This document shows, in pieces, positions 25,206 to 36,517 of a DNA stretch of 64,000 nucleotides (position 1 is the first letter of the stretch; every line of letters starts with the position of its first letter). A program made the position numbers and the translations under genes. The notes beneath the pieces were generated by a model. The model worked only from the letters and a program-made list of their open reading frames with translations, was not told the DNA's origin and searched no databases. This DNA is from Escallonia rubra (taxonomy: Eukaryota > Streptophyta > Magnoliopsida > Escalloniales > Escalloniaceae), in NCBI GenBank assembly GCA_033065855.1, contig JAVXUO010002817.1, forward strand, positions 124,001 through 188,000, written 5' to 3'.

Positions 25206-26128
25206 GTCCGCCATAAAATGTAGCGGACGGCATAGCAGAAACTGATTTTACGTCCGCTATACAATGTAGCGGACGGCGCAGCAGAAACTCCACCCATCAA
25301 CACTTAGAAATATTTGGTCTTCATTTTACGTCCGCTATACAATGTAGCGGACGGCGCAGCAGAAACTCCACCCATCAACACTTAGAAATATTTGGTCTTC
25401 AATTTACGTCCGCCATACAATGTAGCGGACGGCATAGCAGAAACTTTGGTCTTCATTTTACGTCCGCCATACAATGTAGCGGACGGCGCAGCAGAAACTC
25501 CACCCATCAACACTTAGAAAAATTTGGTCTCCATTTTACGTCCGCCATACAATGTAGCGGACGGCGCAGCAGAAACTCCACCAAAATATTTGGTCTTCAA
25601 TTTACGTCCGCCATACAATGTAGCGGATGGCATAGCAGAAACTTTGGTCTTCATTTTACGTCCGCCATACAATGTAGCAGACGGCGCAGCAGAAAGCTCC
25701 ACCCATCAACACTTAGAAATATTTGGTCTTCATTTTACGTCCGCTATACAATGTAGCGGACGGCGCAGCAGAAACTCCACCCATCAACACTTAGAAAAAT
25801 TTGGTCTTCATTTTACGTTCGCCATACAATGTAGCGGACGGCGCAACAGAAACTCCACCCATCAACACTTAGAAATATTTGGTCTTCAATTTACGTCCGC
25901 CATACAATGTAGCGGACGGCATAGCAGAAACTTTGGTCTTCATTTTACGTCCGCTATACAATGTAGCAGACGGTGCAGCAGAAAGCTCCACCCATCAACA
26001 CTTAGAAATATTTGGTCTTCATTTTACGACCGCTATATTGTATAGCGGACGGCGCAGCGGAAAGCTCCACCCATCAACACTTAGAAAAATTCTCTACCTA
26101 CATTAGTCCGCTACATTGTATAGCGGAC
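25206..26128. repeat. Array 2 of the 23-bp inverted repeat (14 units)
   Basis: Units start at 25206, 25252, 25330, 25408, 25462, 25540, 25606, 25660, 25739, 25817, 25895, 25949, 26028 and 26106. Spacing is mostly 78-79 or 54 bases, the short spacing lacking a CTCCACCCATCAACACTTAG segment. The last two units carry the spacer in the opposite orientation. Open frames across the array follow the repeat and are not taken as genes. Confidence 0.93.
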
Positions 26129-26410
26129 GGCACAGCAGAAAGACTAAAGTTCACTACTTACAAAATTTTGCACCATTTCGTTTTCTACATTTCAATCATT
26201 CCCAATGAGGCCAAAAAACCAACAACTGAAATCAATCAATCAGTAATCGACAACAGAAATCAACACAAAACAAATCACACCAATGAATCACGGTTTATGT
26301 AAAAAATACTGTTATGATACAAATCAAATCACACCAATGAATCACGGATTCTCGTCATAAGCTGGATTTTCTATAAACCTAACCGCTCTAGGCCGGCCTT
26401 TCATAATTTG
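26129..26410. other. Short AT-rich spacer with a 22-bp direct repeat
   Basis: This lies between array 2 and the 3' end of the PMD-protease gene. A direct repeat containing AAATCACACCAATGAATCAC occurs near 26271 and 26326. It probably includes the 3' untranslated region of the minus-strand gene. Confidence 0.5.
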
Positions 26411-29400
26411 CTAAGCTATTCTATATCTATAGGCTTCAACTTCCGCTTGGCTCCAGACGGCCGCCTTGAGGCTCTCAGAGCGACAAATGAAATCCATGTA
26501 CATGCAAAGGAAGACGCCACAGTCCGAAGTGTTACGTTGCTTGGGCCTCCTTTTCTTCAATCGCCTATCGAGATTTGGCCGCGTCGGTACGGGGTCACCA
26601 CGGGCACAATTGACCATTGCACAAAAAATATTCTGCGGGAAACAGAAAATGGCGTAAGACACGAGTTAAAATTTATGGCAAGATAGAATCAGAGCATTAT
26701 ACAGCGATCGTAATATTACCAATGAGTCCAACTGGGCTCTGTACATCTGCAGCACAGGCATATCGAGAGTATCGTCGTGGAGACTGTCGATCACCGATAC
26801 GACTTTACTTGTTGGGGCGTAGCAAACCAAGTACCAGTGGCTTTCCCCTAGAAATGGGATTAGAAACACATCGGCAACACTTGCGCTCACCGGACTATCC
26901 CTATTAAGATACGCTCGTAGGTTAGCGGACGGTCTCCAATGGGCCAACTTTTTCTTCCCCCTATGTTCGACCCACTCCCGCCATTCAGACACTAGGATGC
27001 TATGAAAAAAGGCATCCACCAAAAAAACGGCCGGATAGGTCGGCTGCTGCCGACACCTTTCCTTCAGAATCTCCACGTAGGTGGAGACGACACCGTTGTC
27101 TAACCAACTCCCCGGAGCCAGGGAGGCCATTTCTCCCCACGAGCAACTGTAATCCATGCCCTCCGGATGATCCACACTATACGACGCGTTGTCATGCCGG
27201 TAGCCGCTAAAATAACGCTCTCTGATTATCTGGCATTTATGCGGCTTTAGGGGCTTCAACGGATGCCCTTTGCGATATTGCCCTCGGGGGTCGACCGGGG
27301 GATATTGCACTCCTTCGGGGGGATCGACTGGGGGATATTGCACTCCTTCGGGGGGGTCAATGGGGGGGTATTGCCCGCCTTCGGCAATAGATGGTCCTGC
27401 CCACGGGACAATGGGCAGTGTCTCGAACAGATTGATGTTTTCGAAACCCCAGTCTTGCGTGACTTGACTCTGAGAGAGGGGTTGGGGTTCCGAATCCAAT
27501 AGCAAAGAGAAGGAGGGCGCATTGTAATCTTCCCACGGCGCTTGAGCCTGGCCCATGGTGCTTGGCGATCCCCAATCACCACCCATTTCCTGTACAGAGG
27601 GAAAACCATATCCCTGGCTCACTCCCGAAGTCTGTCCCGAGGGATCGGTGCATCCCTCGGGAACAAACGGCCGCTGCCACCCCGGATAACCCATTCCCGG
27701 GATGACGCCCGAAGGCCGTCCCGATGCTTACCGCAAAAAATTCCCGCAGCCATACGCCAACGCTTCAGCCTGTTGGCGAAGCTCCTCGCCCATGGCATCC
27801 ACCAAATCCTTCCGCTCGCTCAACTTCTGGAAGAAGGCGAACAAGGCATTAACCTACATCCAGAGAGATAATAAATAAGTAACTTCGTACACACTTAGAA
27901 TGATCAAAGTTCAATTAGAAGCACTGGTTGGGCAACTTACCAGATTGTATGCCATGTGCTCATCGATCTGACCCCTAGGGTGGTACTTCTCCCCGCGTTC
28001 AAACCTTACTGGAGCTACTCTCCTCCGGGTGATGCGGTAGTACCACTCATTGTACTGTTCGATGCTGATGACGGGGTCAGGCTCCGACACAATGGTCGCC
28101 AGCGTGTCCTGCCAGGAATTCCAGACCTCAATTTCACGCGCGCACAAGTCGTGCGCATTCGCCCTGCCAAACAGTCCGACACCCGGTGGGTTCCTGTTAA
28201 GCCTCATATCTGGCGCGCCGGCTGGCAACCCCTGCAGGCAGTCAAAATGGCACATAGCGCGATCTGGCAGCTGCCACTCTGCGACCTCGAAGTGGATCAG
28301 GGGTGTGCGTTGCAACCCGGAGAGCGTGAAGACGAACGACTCTCCCACCCGTCGCGCCAAACATTTGTACGGTGCCCATCGCATCTGGCCAGGAGATAAC
28401 GAGTCGAGCTCCCCCCGATAGTATGAAATGTTGTGATGGGGATCGTCTCTCCTCTCGTAGTGGGTTTCCTTCCGGCTGTACTCCCAGGCGCACAACCGAG
28501 GCCACACATTATCTGTTCCGTCCCTACGCCTGGGTGCGCCGGTAGCAAGGTGTTCATAAGACCACACCTGAGAGCAAAGACATTAAATAAAGTATCGTCA
28601 ACATTTATTGTCCATTCAACAAAAAAAACAACAACAAAGAGCACGTAATGAAGAATTGTATGATATACCTGCAATAGCGAGAGACATGCACATATCGCTT
28701 TGGAGTCGGGCCTCGTTGCCTTGTGCAATGCTCGGTACAGGTATGCAAGAGTTGCTGCACCCCAGGCATAATCCCCAACCTCAGCCAGGTTACGCAAAAA
28801 CGGTAAATATTTGACGCTGACCGTGTTCTTCGACGTCGTTGGGAATAATATTGCCCCCATCACCCACCAGAGGAAGGCTTGTGTGTACAGCACAAGGTCA
28901 TGGCCCGTATAGTTTTCTGGCAAAACCCCGTAGGTATCTACCAACCACTTCAACTTGATACCACCACTGCTAAATCCATCCTGGGGTATCGAAGTAAAGA
29001 AGTCCCTAGCGGTCCTCTTATTCGTTGCTTCGGACGGATGAGCTATTACCGGCCGCCCCGTCACCGGTAACCCTAAGATGAACCCTACATCTTCTAGGGT
29101 AATTGTCATCTCTCCGAGAGGGAAGTGAAACGTATTCGTTTCACTTCTCCACCTTTCAACAAGGGCACCTATTAAGTGCCGGTCAAGTTGTTGAAAGATC
29201 TGCCCATGCGTGAAAATCCCAAACCCAATCCCACGCAGTAATCTTTTCTGGGTTTTGTTCAATTTCCAGGCGTTGAAATTATCGCTTACTTCTACCGTAT
29301 TGACAAGTGCTCTTTCCTACGAATTAATAAATATTATTTAAGCAAAATAAACGATATACAACGGTCGCAACTGAAATACGTAAGCAAAATAAACGATATA

Positions 29401-29506
29401 AACGATAAAATAAGTATCTTACTCCACCATCCCATATGAGCGTACTGATATGGTTTGCTTGGTCGTATAATACGGACGAATCTTCTGGTCCAGGGTTGAA
29501 ATCCAT
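26411..29506 (-). pseudogene. Plant mobile domain fused to Ulp1-type cysteine protease
   Basis: Five exons fit GT-AG borders in one phase: 29506-29423, 29316-28669, 28567-27941, 27853-26720 and 26632-26411, 904 codons. A single TAA at 27730-27728 (codon 495) breaks the frame, unless an extra intron beginning at the overlapping GTAAGC removes it. Residues 1-453 are a plant mobile domain (PF10536 type: RLLRGIGFG, ITLEDVGFILGLPV, LLQVWSYEHLA). A Pro/Gln-rich linker with PPEGVQYPPVD repeats follows. The C-terminus is a C48 protease with His in GESHWYLV, Asp in VIDSLHDD, Gln in PKQRN and Cys in SDCGVF, the last two in the final exon. Ulp1 enzymes cut SUMO-type modifiers; that activity here is inferred. 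It is convergent to the B3 gene. Confidence 0.85.
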
Positions 29507-29987
29507 TTTTTGCAACTGAAATAATGGAAAGAGGGCAAGGTTGGAAGCGTAAACATTCCCAAACATACAACGCTAGCATATTCAGCGCTAGCATGTGATC
29601 AGATAATACGCAATACACATATATAATATATATGTATATACATTGACAAACGCTAGCATAGTGCCGATCTACTTGCCAACGCCGCAAGATGAACTCTAGA
29701 TTATGAACAAAGAAAGGATTAGTTTGTGAACTTACGTGATTGATGAGACGATTAAAGGATTTCTTGCAAAGAAATTGCGCCGATCTACTTGCCAACGCCG
29801 CTGGTTTGATCGTGAGAAGAAGGAATAGTTTGATTGTGAGAAGAAGGAATTAATAGAAGTTTAGAAGGTTTCGAATACTTGCCAACGTCCGCTACACTGT
29901 GTTGCGGACGCTGGGATAACGACAAAGTAACAGTCGTGCATCGACTGATGTGACAACTGTCAGGGGGAAGTGGGTGGTTTGACGGAA
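29507..29987 (-). other. Leader region of the PMD-protease gene
   Basis: It holds two copies of a 23-base direct repeat (29663-29685 and 29779-29801) and a third partial copy that runs into an isolated unit of the 23-bp inverted repeat at 29887-29909. Three CGCTAGCAT motifs occur near 29575-29655. It presumably holds the minus-strand promoter, but no TATA box is assigned. Confidence 0.5.
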
Positions 29988-30228
29988 ACAGTCGTCCGCT
30001 AGACAGTGTAGCGGACTACTTTTTGTTGGACGATGTGGGCCCAAGAATGTCGTCCGCTATACAGTCTAGCGGACGGGTGAGCGAGGGCAAGATGGTAAAA
30101 AGGTCCGTCCGCTACACTATATAGCGGACGACTGACAGCGCCGCAAAAAAAAGTGATCTGGGCCGAATGGACGCCAGATCGCGCTGGCAAGATGTCCTAT
30201 TTTGTCAGCGCTGTCAATGGATCAGCTC

Positions 30229-30230
<2 letters not shown>
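29988..30230 (-). repeat. Right terminal inverted repeat
   Basis: About 243 bases mirror the left end, with three 23-bp inverted repeats at 29994, 30052 and 30107. It lacks about 14 bases of the GGCCGTCCATCCC hairpin that is complete in the left TIR. It ends exactly at the (TA)n tract. Confidence 0.92.

Positions 30231-30299
<69 letters not shown>
30231..30299. repeat. (TA)n microsatellite, right flank of the Mutator-like element
   Basis: Sixty-nine bases of pure AT repeat start at the outer base of the right TIR. Together with the left tract this shows insertion within a microsatellite. Confidence 0.9.
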
Positions 30300-30304
<5 letters not shown>

Positions 30305-32596
30305 AAAGAGACAAAAGAATGGAGACGAAGGAGAAGAGACAGAATACATAGAAGTGGTTTCTCAAGGAAGATTGGCAACTAAAATGTTTGGTAGCCATTT
30401 TGTTTTTAATTTTGGTTTTCTAAAAAACACAAGCAAAAACTCGTTGTGATTTTCTTTTTAAAAAAAAGAGGTGAATGCTTGGTACACCAGTTTTTGTTTC
30501 AAGAGAATATTTATTTTTCCTTTATATTCTCATTCTCATTCTTTCCGAACAGACAAAGAAGTCTATAGTACCACCAACCAAACGCCACCATGACCCAGTA
30601 TCACCACCACCGATAGCCACGAACCACCACCCATCATGACCGACCGCCAAGATCACTACCACGACGAAGTTAATTGGAACCTCAAACCAAATCTGATTAA
30701 AACTAAGCTACAGATCTGGAGATCAAAGGTGTCGACAAGATATTTATTAGAAGTAAACTATGGGTGGTGGGAGTCGTGAAATCGACGACACTGAAAATTG
30801 ATCGGGTTGACATTGATCGATGTTCTTTGGTGGTTGTGGTGTATGGTGGTTGAGGCAGCGACACTTGTGGTGGTGGTGCTTGGTGGTTAAGACGTGGTGG
30901 TGGTGTATGGTGGTCAAGGCGGTGGCAGTTGTGGTGGTGGGGACAGTATGTCTGGTGGTGAAGATTGGTATCACTGAATTTCTGGTATGTTAATTTGTTT
31001 TAATCAAGAAATTGTGATGTGAAAATGGTTGGGAATGGTGATGTGAAAATTGTTATGGAGGTTTTGGTGTTGGGTGGTGGCGATAAGGCCGCGATGGTAG
31101 ATAGAGGCTACATGTTGTGTTTCAGTGTAGTGGTAACTGTTGAATGATTGAAATGGAGTAGGAAAAATATTGTTTGATTTTGCTTCTAATAAAAGGTGAA
31201 AGGTGGATCTCAAAATAATAACCATAACTGAAAATTAAAACTCAAAATTGGAGTTTTAAAAAACAGTCCCATTTTAAAGACTAGTTTATAAAACTGAAGG
31301 AAAAGAAAACGAAAACTATCTGTCAAACATATTTTTTCATTCCAGTTTTTAAAACTGAATGAAAAACTTAAAGTAAAAACTGTTTCAAACCCTACAAAAG
31401 TTTTAACAGACAATGGTGGTCGATGAAAATGGCAGCGACGCGTTATTATGAGATGGTGGTAACAATCAATTGTTCTAAGTGAAAATGACAGAGAAAATAG
31501 AGGACACAAAGTTGAAGGTTAATAAGGTGATAAGAATGAGAAAGAGCAATATAAATATTTTGAGCACAGAGAATCTACGGGCTTGACTTTCAAAATTTTG
31601 CTAGACTTGATTTTCTGTACTAGCAATGGTTTACTATGCTTAAGAATTACATCCAACTCGATAGTTGCCCCATAACCTCATCAACTTGCCTAGTTGGTGC
31701 AGTATTGGCGGTGGTTTGTTACTCTGTATTACCTAAGAAGATGATGTAGGGTTAGACAAGCACTTTTAGAATTGAGCAATTATGGCTAGCCCATTTTGAA
31801 CTCGAAGTCAGATGAGCTTGTTTATGAACAACCTAAGTTGAGATGGCCTTAAATTTGTTTCAGTTTGAGCAAGACTTCCATTTTCTTGGCATAGGACCTG
31901 TTGTTATTGGGCCTTTCTCTTGCATCTTCACAGTTGGAGGATTTAGGTCATTGCTAATTGTATATTGAATAACTTTTCAGAAAATATACTAAAATGATGT
32001 TTTATTGTGATTCACGACCTTAGAATCTCCTTGTAGTCATTTGCTTTAGACCTTACAAGGTTGTTGTCAATTTTTATAGGACTTGTCAACAATAACTGAA
32101 AGTCTAAGAGGCATTGTTCATCTTTGTGCCCAAGTCTTCCTCCTTGGGATAAAAGGATGATAGCCAATCGAAAGTGCTTTTTTTTACTTAATTTTCCCTC
32201 TCAATCTTAATATATTGTTGTCCTTTCTTTTGATTTGAATGTCGTTTCCATAAATCTACCATGAGATTGTTAACCACGATGTTGAAGAATTTGTTGTCAT
32301 CAAAGCATTCTGCCCAATTACTCTTGTACCCAATGAGAACTCCGAAATAATTTTAGGGTTAATTACACCTAAGTTTATGAGATTAGGGTGAAATTGCATG
32401 TGTATTCTTTAGCATGGACAAATAGCAATTACATTCCTTAATTATTGGAAATCATGAAATACATAATGTTTTAACAAAATGACTATATTGCTTGACTTGG
32501 AAGATAAATTCTTGAAATGACACCCCTTTCTTAAAATATGAAAAAAAAAAATAAGTAAACCAAAAAAATCTCATCACGTACGTCTCTCTATGGAGC
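30300..32596. other. Intergenic DNA, low-complexity blocks
   Basis: There are TTTT/AAAA-rich stretches at 30390-30550 and 31220-31400 that are roughly inverted copies of one another, and a GGTGGT-rich block at 30760-30960. These may mark a decayed foldback or Mutator-like element, but no ends or duplication were found. No gene is seen. Confidence 0.4.
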
Positions 32597-32604
32597 CGAA
32601 TGAG

Positions 32605-33762
32605 TAGGGATGGCAATGGGGCGGGTCGGATGCGGATCTACTAAAATCCGAACCCGCCCCGCTACCTCTGAAATCCCACCCCGCCCCGCACCCGCCCCGC
32701 GCTGGGTTCTGTAACCTTAATACCACATCCGACCCTAACATACTTCAGAAAACCCATCCCCGCCCCGCCTCGCCCAAACCTCTTCTTAAACTCTTCTCTT
32801 TCTCTGAAGGCTCCCCCCAGGCCAAAGCCATGGATCGATCTCAGATTGTGTGGCCGGCGGTGGAGTCGCAGAAGATCAGTGGCCTTCGGATCGATCTCAG
32901 ATTCTCGGTGAGCGAGGGCCGGCGGTGGAGTCGAAGAAGATGCGGTGGCCTTCGCATCAATCTCAGATTCTCCGTGAAGACCGGCGGTGGAGAAGACGCA
33001 GCGGAAGTGAGAGTTTGAGAGAAGATGGGCGGCGTTGAGAAAACAGAGAGAGAAGTGAGTTTGAGAGAAGGGGCGGCAGAACTGAGAGGCAAGAGAAAGA
33101 GAGAGAGTCAACTTCATCTAGCCCACTTCTGCCACGACCACAGTCCAGTGTAAGCAGTAACTATGTATTCTTTGTCATATACAAACGAATTTTGACGATT
33201 CAAGAGGAATTGCTGGCCTTCTATGAGGAGATACAAAGAGAAAAGACGAAGAAACCTACCATTTTAATACCAATCCTGATGGTGCCATTCTACAAAGAAT
33301 CATTAGGGAAGAATTCTCGACATGAAGAAGAAGAAAAAGTGATGGCGGGAGCGGCTGCCAGAGTGGACCGGCCAGGTTCTTTGACTCGATCAAGATGTAC
33401 TTTCCGACTCTTTATGATATCAAGCACTTGATGAAGAGAGAGAAGTGAGTTTGAGAGAAGGGGAGGCAGAACTGAGAAGCAAGAGAAAGAGAAAGGCTTT
33501 ATCCATTATATATACTATAAGATGGATGGTCGAGATCGCCTAGATCTAGGGTTAGTATAAAAACTAATTATATATAAGATAGCGGGGAGGGGCGGGGCGC
33601 GGGGCGGTTAGCCTAAATACCAAACCCGCCCCGTACCCGCTGCGGGTTTAAATTTTATATACCATACCCGCCCCGTAACCCGGTCAAAGTCAAGAAAACC
33701 CGCTCCTATAGGATCGGGGCGGGGCGGATATCCACCGGTTGCGGATCAAATTGCCATCCCTA
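32605..33762. mobile_element. Non-autonomous hAT element, 1158 bp
   Basis: The ends are TAGGGATGGCAAT and, inverted, the same motif at the right (ATTTGCCATCCCTA region). The 8-bp duplication CGAATGAG lies at 32597-32604 and 33763-33770. Subterminal GGGCGGGTCGGAT and CCCGCCCCG blocks match those of the larger hAT at 36518, so they are one family. The interior has a repeated segment of about 60 bases containing GATCTCAGATTCTC and no transposase. Confidence 0.92.
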
Positions 33763-33770
33763 CGAATGAG

Positions 33771-35243
33771 AGTGGAGAACTGAGCATTGTTACCATTTAC
33801 CATCACCAAAACCCACATCCAACCATCACCACCGCCGCCGCTACCTCGCCCACTAATGGGATCCTACCAAGTGCCTCCGACAGGTCCCTGCAAGTGGTGT
33901 ACCCTCACTCTGCTCCTTTTGAGGCCTCGTCGCTACCAGATCGCCTGTCTCTGAAGGAAGAGAGGGAAGCTCAGGAAGTACGGCAAGTCAGAGCAGGCCA
34001 CAATCGCCAACATATTCTGTGTTTCCTCTCCTACCTCAAATTCTCAATTTGACCGTTTGGCTTGAAGAATGAGAGGACCTATTCCAACAGTTGTGGGTTT
34101 TGTATCTCTTGGATGTTGATTTTGTTTTGGGTTTTGATTATGTGTTGTGTTTGTGTTTGATTTTGTTTTTGTTTTGGGTTTTGATGGCGGGTTGCAATGG
34201 TGGTTATGAAGGCACACGGTGGTAATGGACGCATGCTATGAAGGGTTGTGGTGGTTATGAAAGGCACACAGTGGTTATGGAGGCACGCTGTGAAGGGCAA
34301 TGGTGTTGAAAATTAGAGAATTAAGATTTCTAACCCTATTTGGAAATTACGGGTCGAAAATTAGGAAATTATGACTTAAAACTCTAACTTGGAAATTAGG
34401 GTTTTAAATTGTTGTGGCCTTTAAGAAATGCGTGTTCATGACATCAGGAAAAAAATATACTTTTTTAACGGGTCAACGACGATGAACACGGCTGATACTT
34501 TTTCAAAGTTGTTGGCCATGATCTGTTACCTTTTAAAACTTATTGCCTTCATCATAATTTCACCCTAACCGACTTGAGTGTTATTAATCCGATAGTTTAA
34601 TTTTATCATGTTCTATATGGTCTTTACATTTTCTTAAAAGCCTTTACCCATCATCAGGCTCGTTAGCACATCTTCGCCAACCAATAGCAACCAAAATGCA
34701 AAAGCCTATTCTACATCCTTCATCCGTAACTGTAGCAGAAGCAATGGTTAGTTGTTACACAACCAAACATTTTTGTACCCATTTTATCTCCCCATATGTA
34801 CACTTTCTAGGCAACATAACAGTCAAACCAACTTGCCCCTAAGCACTTTCTTGATCAATTTTACCAATTGAGTTTAGTTCATTGATGCACATTTTTAAGC
34901 ATGTACATGTATCTACATACGTGTGTGTGTATGTAATTACACCAAGAGTTTGTGATTGTGGGCCTGTCTGCACATGCGCGATTTTATATGTGTGCGCGCG
35001 CGCAATTTTATATGATTGTATGATTGTGTGTGTGAGTCTGGGTGCTTCTTTATGTGTGTGATTTTGGCTATTGTCATGATACTCATGTCTGAGGTCTTAT
35101 CTTTGGATTATTTTGACTTATCATGAAGGCTTGAACTTCTTACTTTTAAGGCTGAATCATAGACTAGTGAGGTGGATTCGGAAATTTACGAGTATGATAT
35201 GATCTTTTGTCTAAATATTCGTTTAAAAAGTACGTAATACGAG
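33771..35243. other. Intergenic DNA, no gene seen
   Basis: The sequence includes a short GGTGGTTATGAAGGCACAC repeat near 34200-34290 and a TG/CG microsatellite near 34920-35030. Open frames are short and unrecognised. Confidence 0.4.
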
Positions 35244-36517
35244 TATATTGTTGACCTATGGGTCTAGATTCTTTTTTGATGATTCCAAGATTACTATTCT
35301 TAATTAATCTAATTGTGTTATGAAGTACGATTTCAGGATAAACCAAAGTGTGGACATACCTTTGGACGAAAACTTTTGGACTTAGACTAGATCCATTCCT
35401 ATTCTTTGTAAAATTTAAGTTAAGCCTTCTTAAAGATCTAATAGAAAATCGAAAAGAGTCAAAACCATGAAGCATCGTGTATCTTTTGAATGAAATCAAT
35501 TTCATTTGACTGAATCCTTCAAACTTCCTTTAGGTTTTGATAGATGGTCTTTCATTCGCATGGAACCCTCTTCATTCGATCTTTTCCATCAGAAAACCAT
35601 CTTTGAAAACTCAATGTTTTTCATTCAAAAGAATATGTTTGTATTCGAATGTCTTCATCAGAAATTCAGTTTTGCTCGAAAGATAATTTCATTCAAAGTT
35701 TCTCTAAATTCCTTCGATCGACGATTCCAACAGTTAAAACTAATTTTCATTCAAAAGTTAGTTTCATTCGAAAGATTGTGTTTTCATTCGATTGAATCCT
35801 TCAGTGGCTTGAATTTACTTCCGCTCTTCAATTTCATCCGAATGAATCTTGTATTTATTCGACCGATTTCTTTAGTGGTAATCTTAACCCTTCTTGAATG
35901 AAATTCTTTCAAATGATTTTAACTATTCATTCGAATCATTTCTTTTCAAAATATTCTATGTCTTATCCCTTGAAATGCTCTTCAACGGTCATAATCTTTG
36001 TAGTATAAAAAGGACCTTTAAAAAGTTTACTACCAACTTTTTTTTTTATCTCTAAAAGATCTCTCTAATCTCTAAAAAAGCACTCTCAACATTTTTACAC
36101 ATATTTACACAATTCTTTGAGCAAGTTCTTTGTTTGAGATCTTGTCAACCAAGCTTCTTGGTCAAGCTCTTTAAGATTCAGATTTTCTCACCTAAGAAAG
36201 CTTAACTCATTTGTTTTCGTTGAACTATCTACTTTTTGAGGAGCGTGAACTGTATTTCAATTGTAAATCTTCATTTCATTTGTAATTGTTGGAAACCTTG
36301 AAGAGGTTTTGGAACTGTACTGAGGTTTGAGCTAGCACCCAAAGCTAGTTGTTTAGTAGAAGGCTCGAGTAGGTCTCCCTTGTGTGGAGTGCTCAGGGAC
36401 TGGACGTAGGCAGGTAGGGCCGAACCAGTATAAATATTTTGTGTTGATCTGTGATTGTTATTATCTTGTTAGCTAAAATTTTAAATTTCCGCTTAAACCT
36501 GTAGAGACCTATTCACC

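Larger units (their letters stand above)
20857..30230. mobile_element. 9.4-kb Mutator-like element with three genes
   Basis: The element is bounded by long terminal inverted repeats beginning GGGAGCCGATCCCTTGACAG on the left and, inverted, GGGAGCTGATCCATTGACAG on the right, both abutting (TA)n. It encodes a FAR1-type MULE transposase on the plus strand, a B3-domain protein on the plus strand and a PMD-Ulp1-type protein on the minus strand. Known relatives: FAR1/FHY3 regulators derive from such MULE transposases; Ulp1-like genes occur in Kaonashi-type MULEs; PMD domains occur in MULEs and gypsy elements. Two genes carry stop codons, so this copy is probably not autonomous. Two arrays of a 23-bp inverted repeat lie inside. 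Confidence 0.9.

Noticed and set aside
25206-26128. CRISPR-like array of palindromic repeats
   Set aside because: The linkers between repeats are themselves repeated, not unique spacers, the host is a plant, and the same motif forms the ends of the transposon.
25524-26302. Open reading frames of 75-173 codons across array 2
   Set aside because: They exist because the 78-base repeat unit is a multiple of three and lacks stops; the protein is just the translated repeat.
33771-34020. Possible short gene after the 1.2-kb hAT
   Set aside because: Frames are short, interrupted, and show no recognisable domain or splice pattern.
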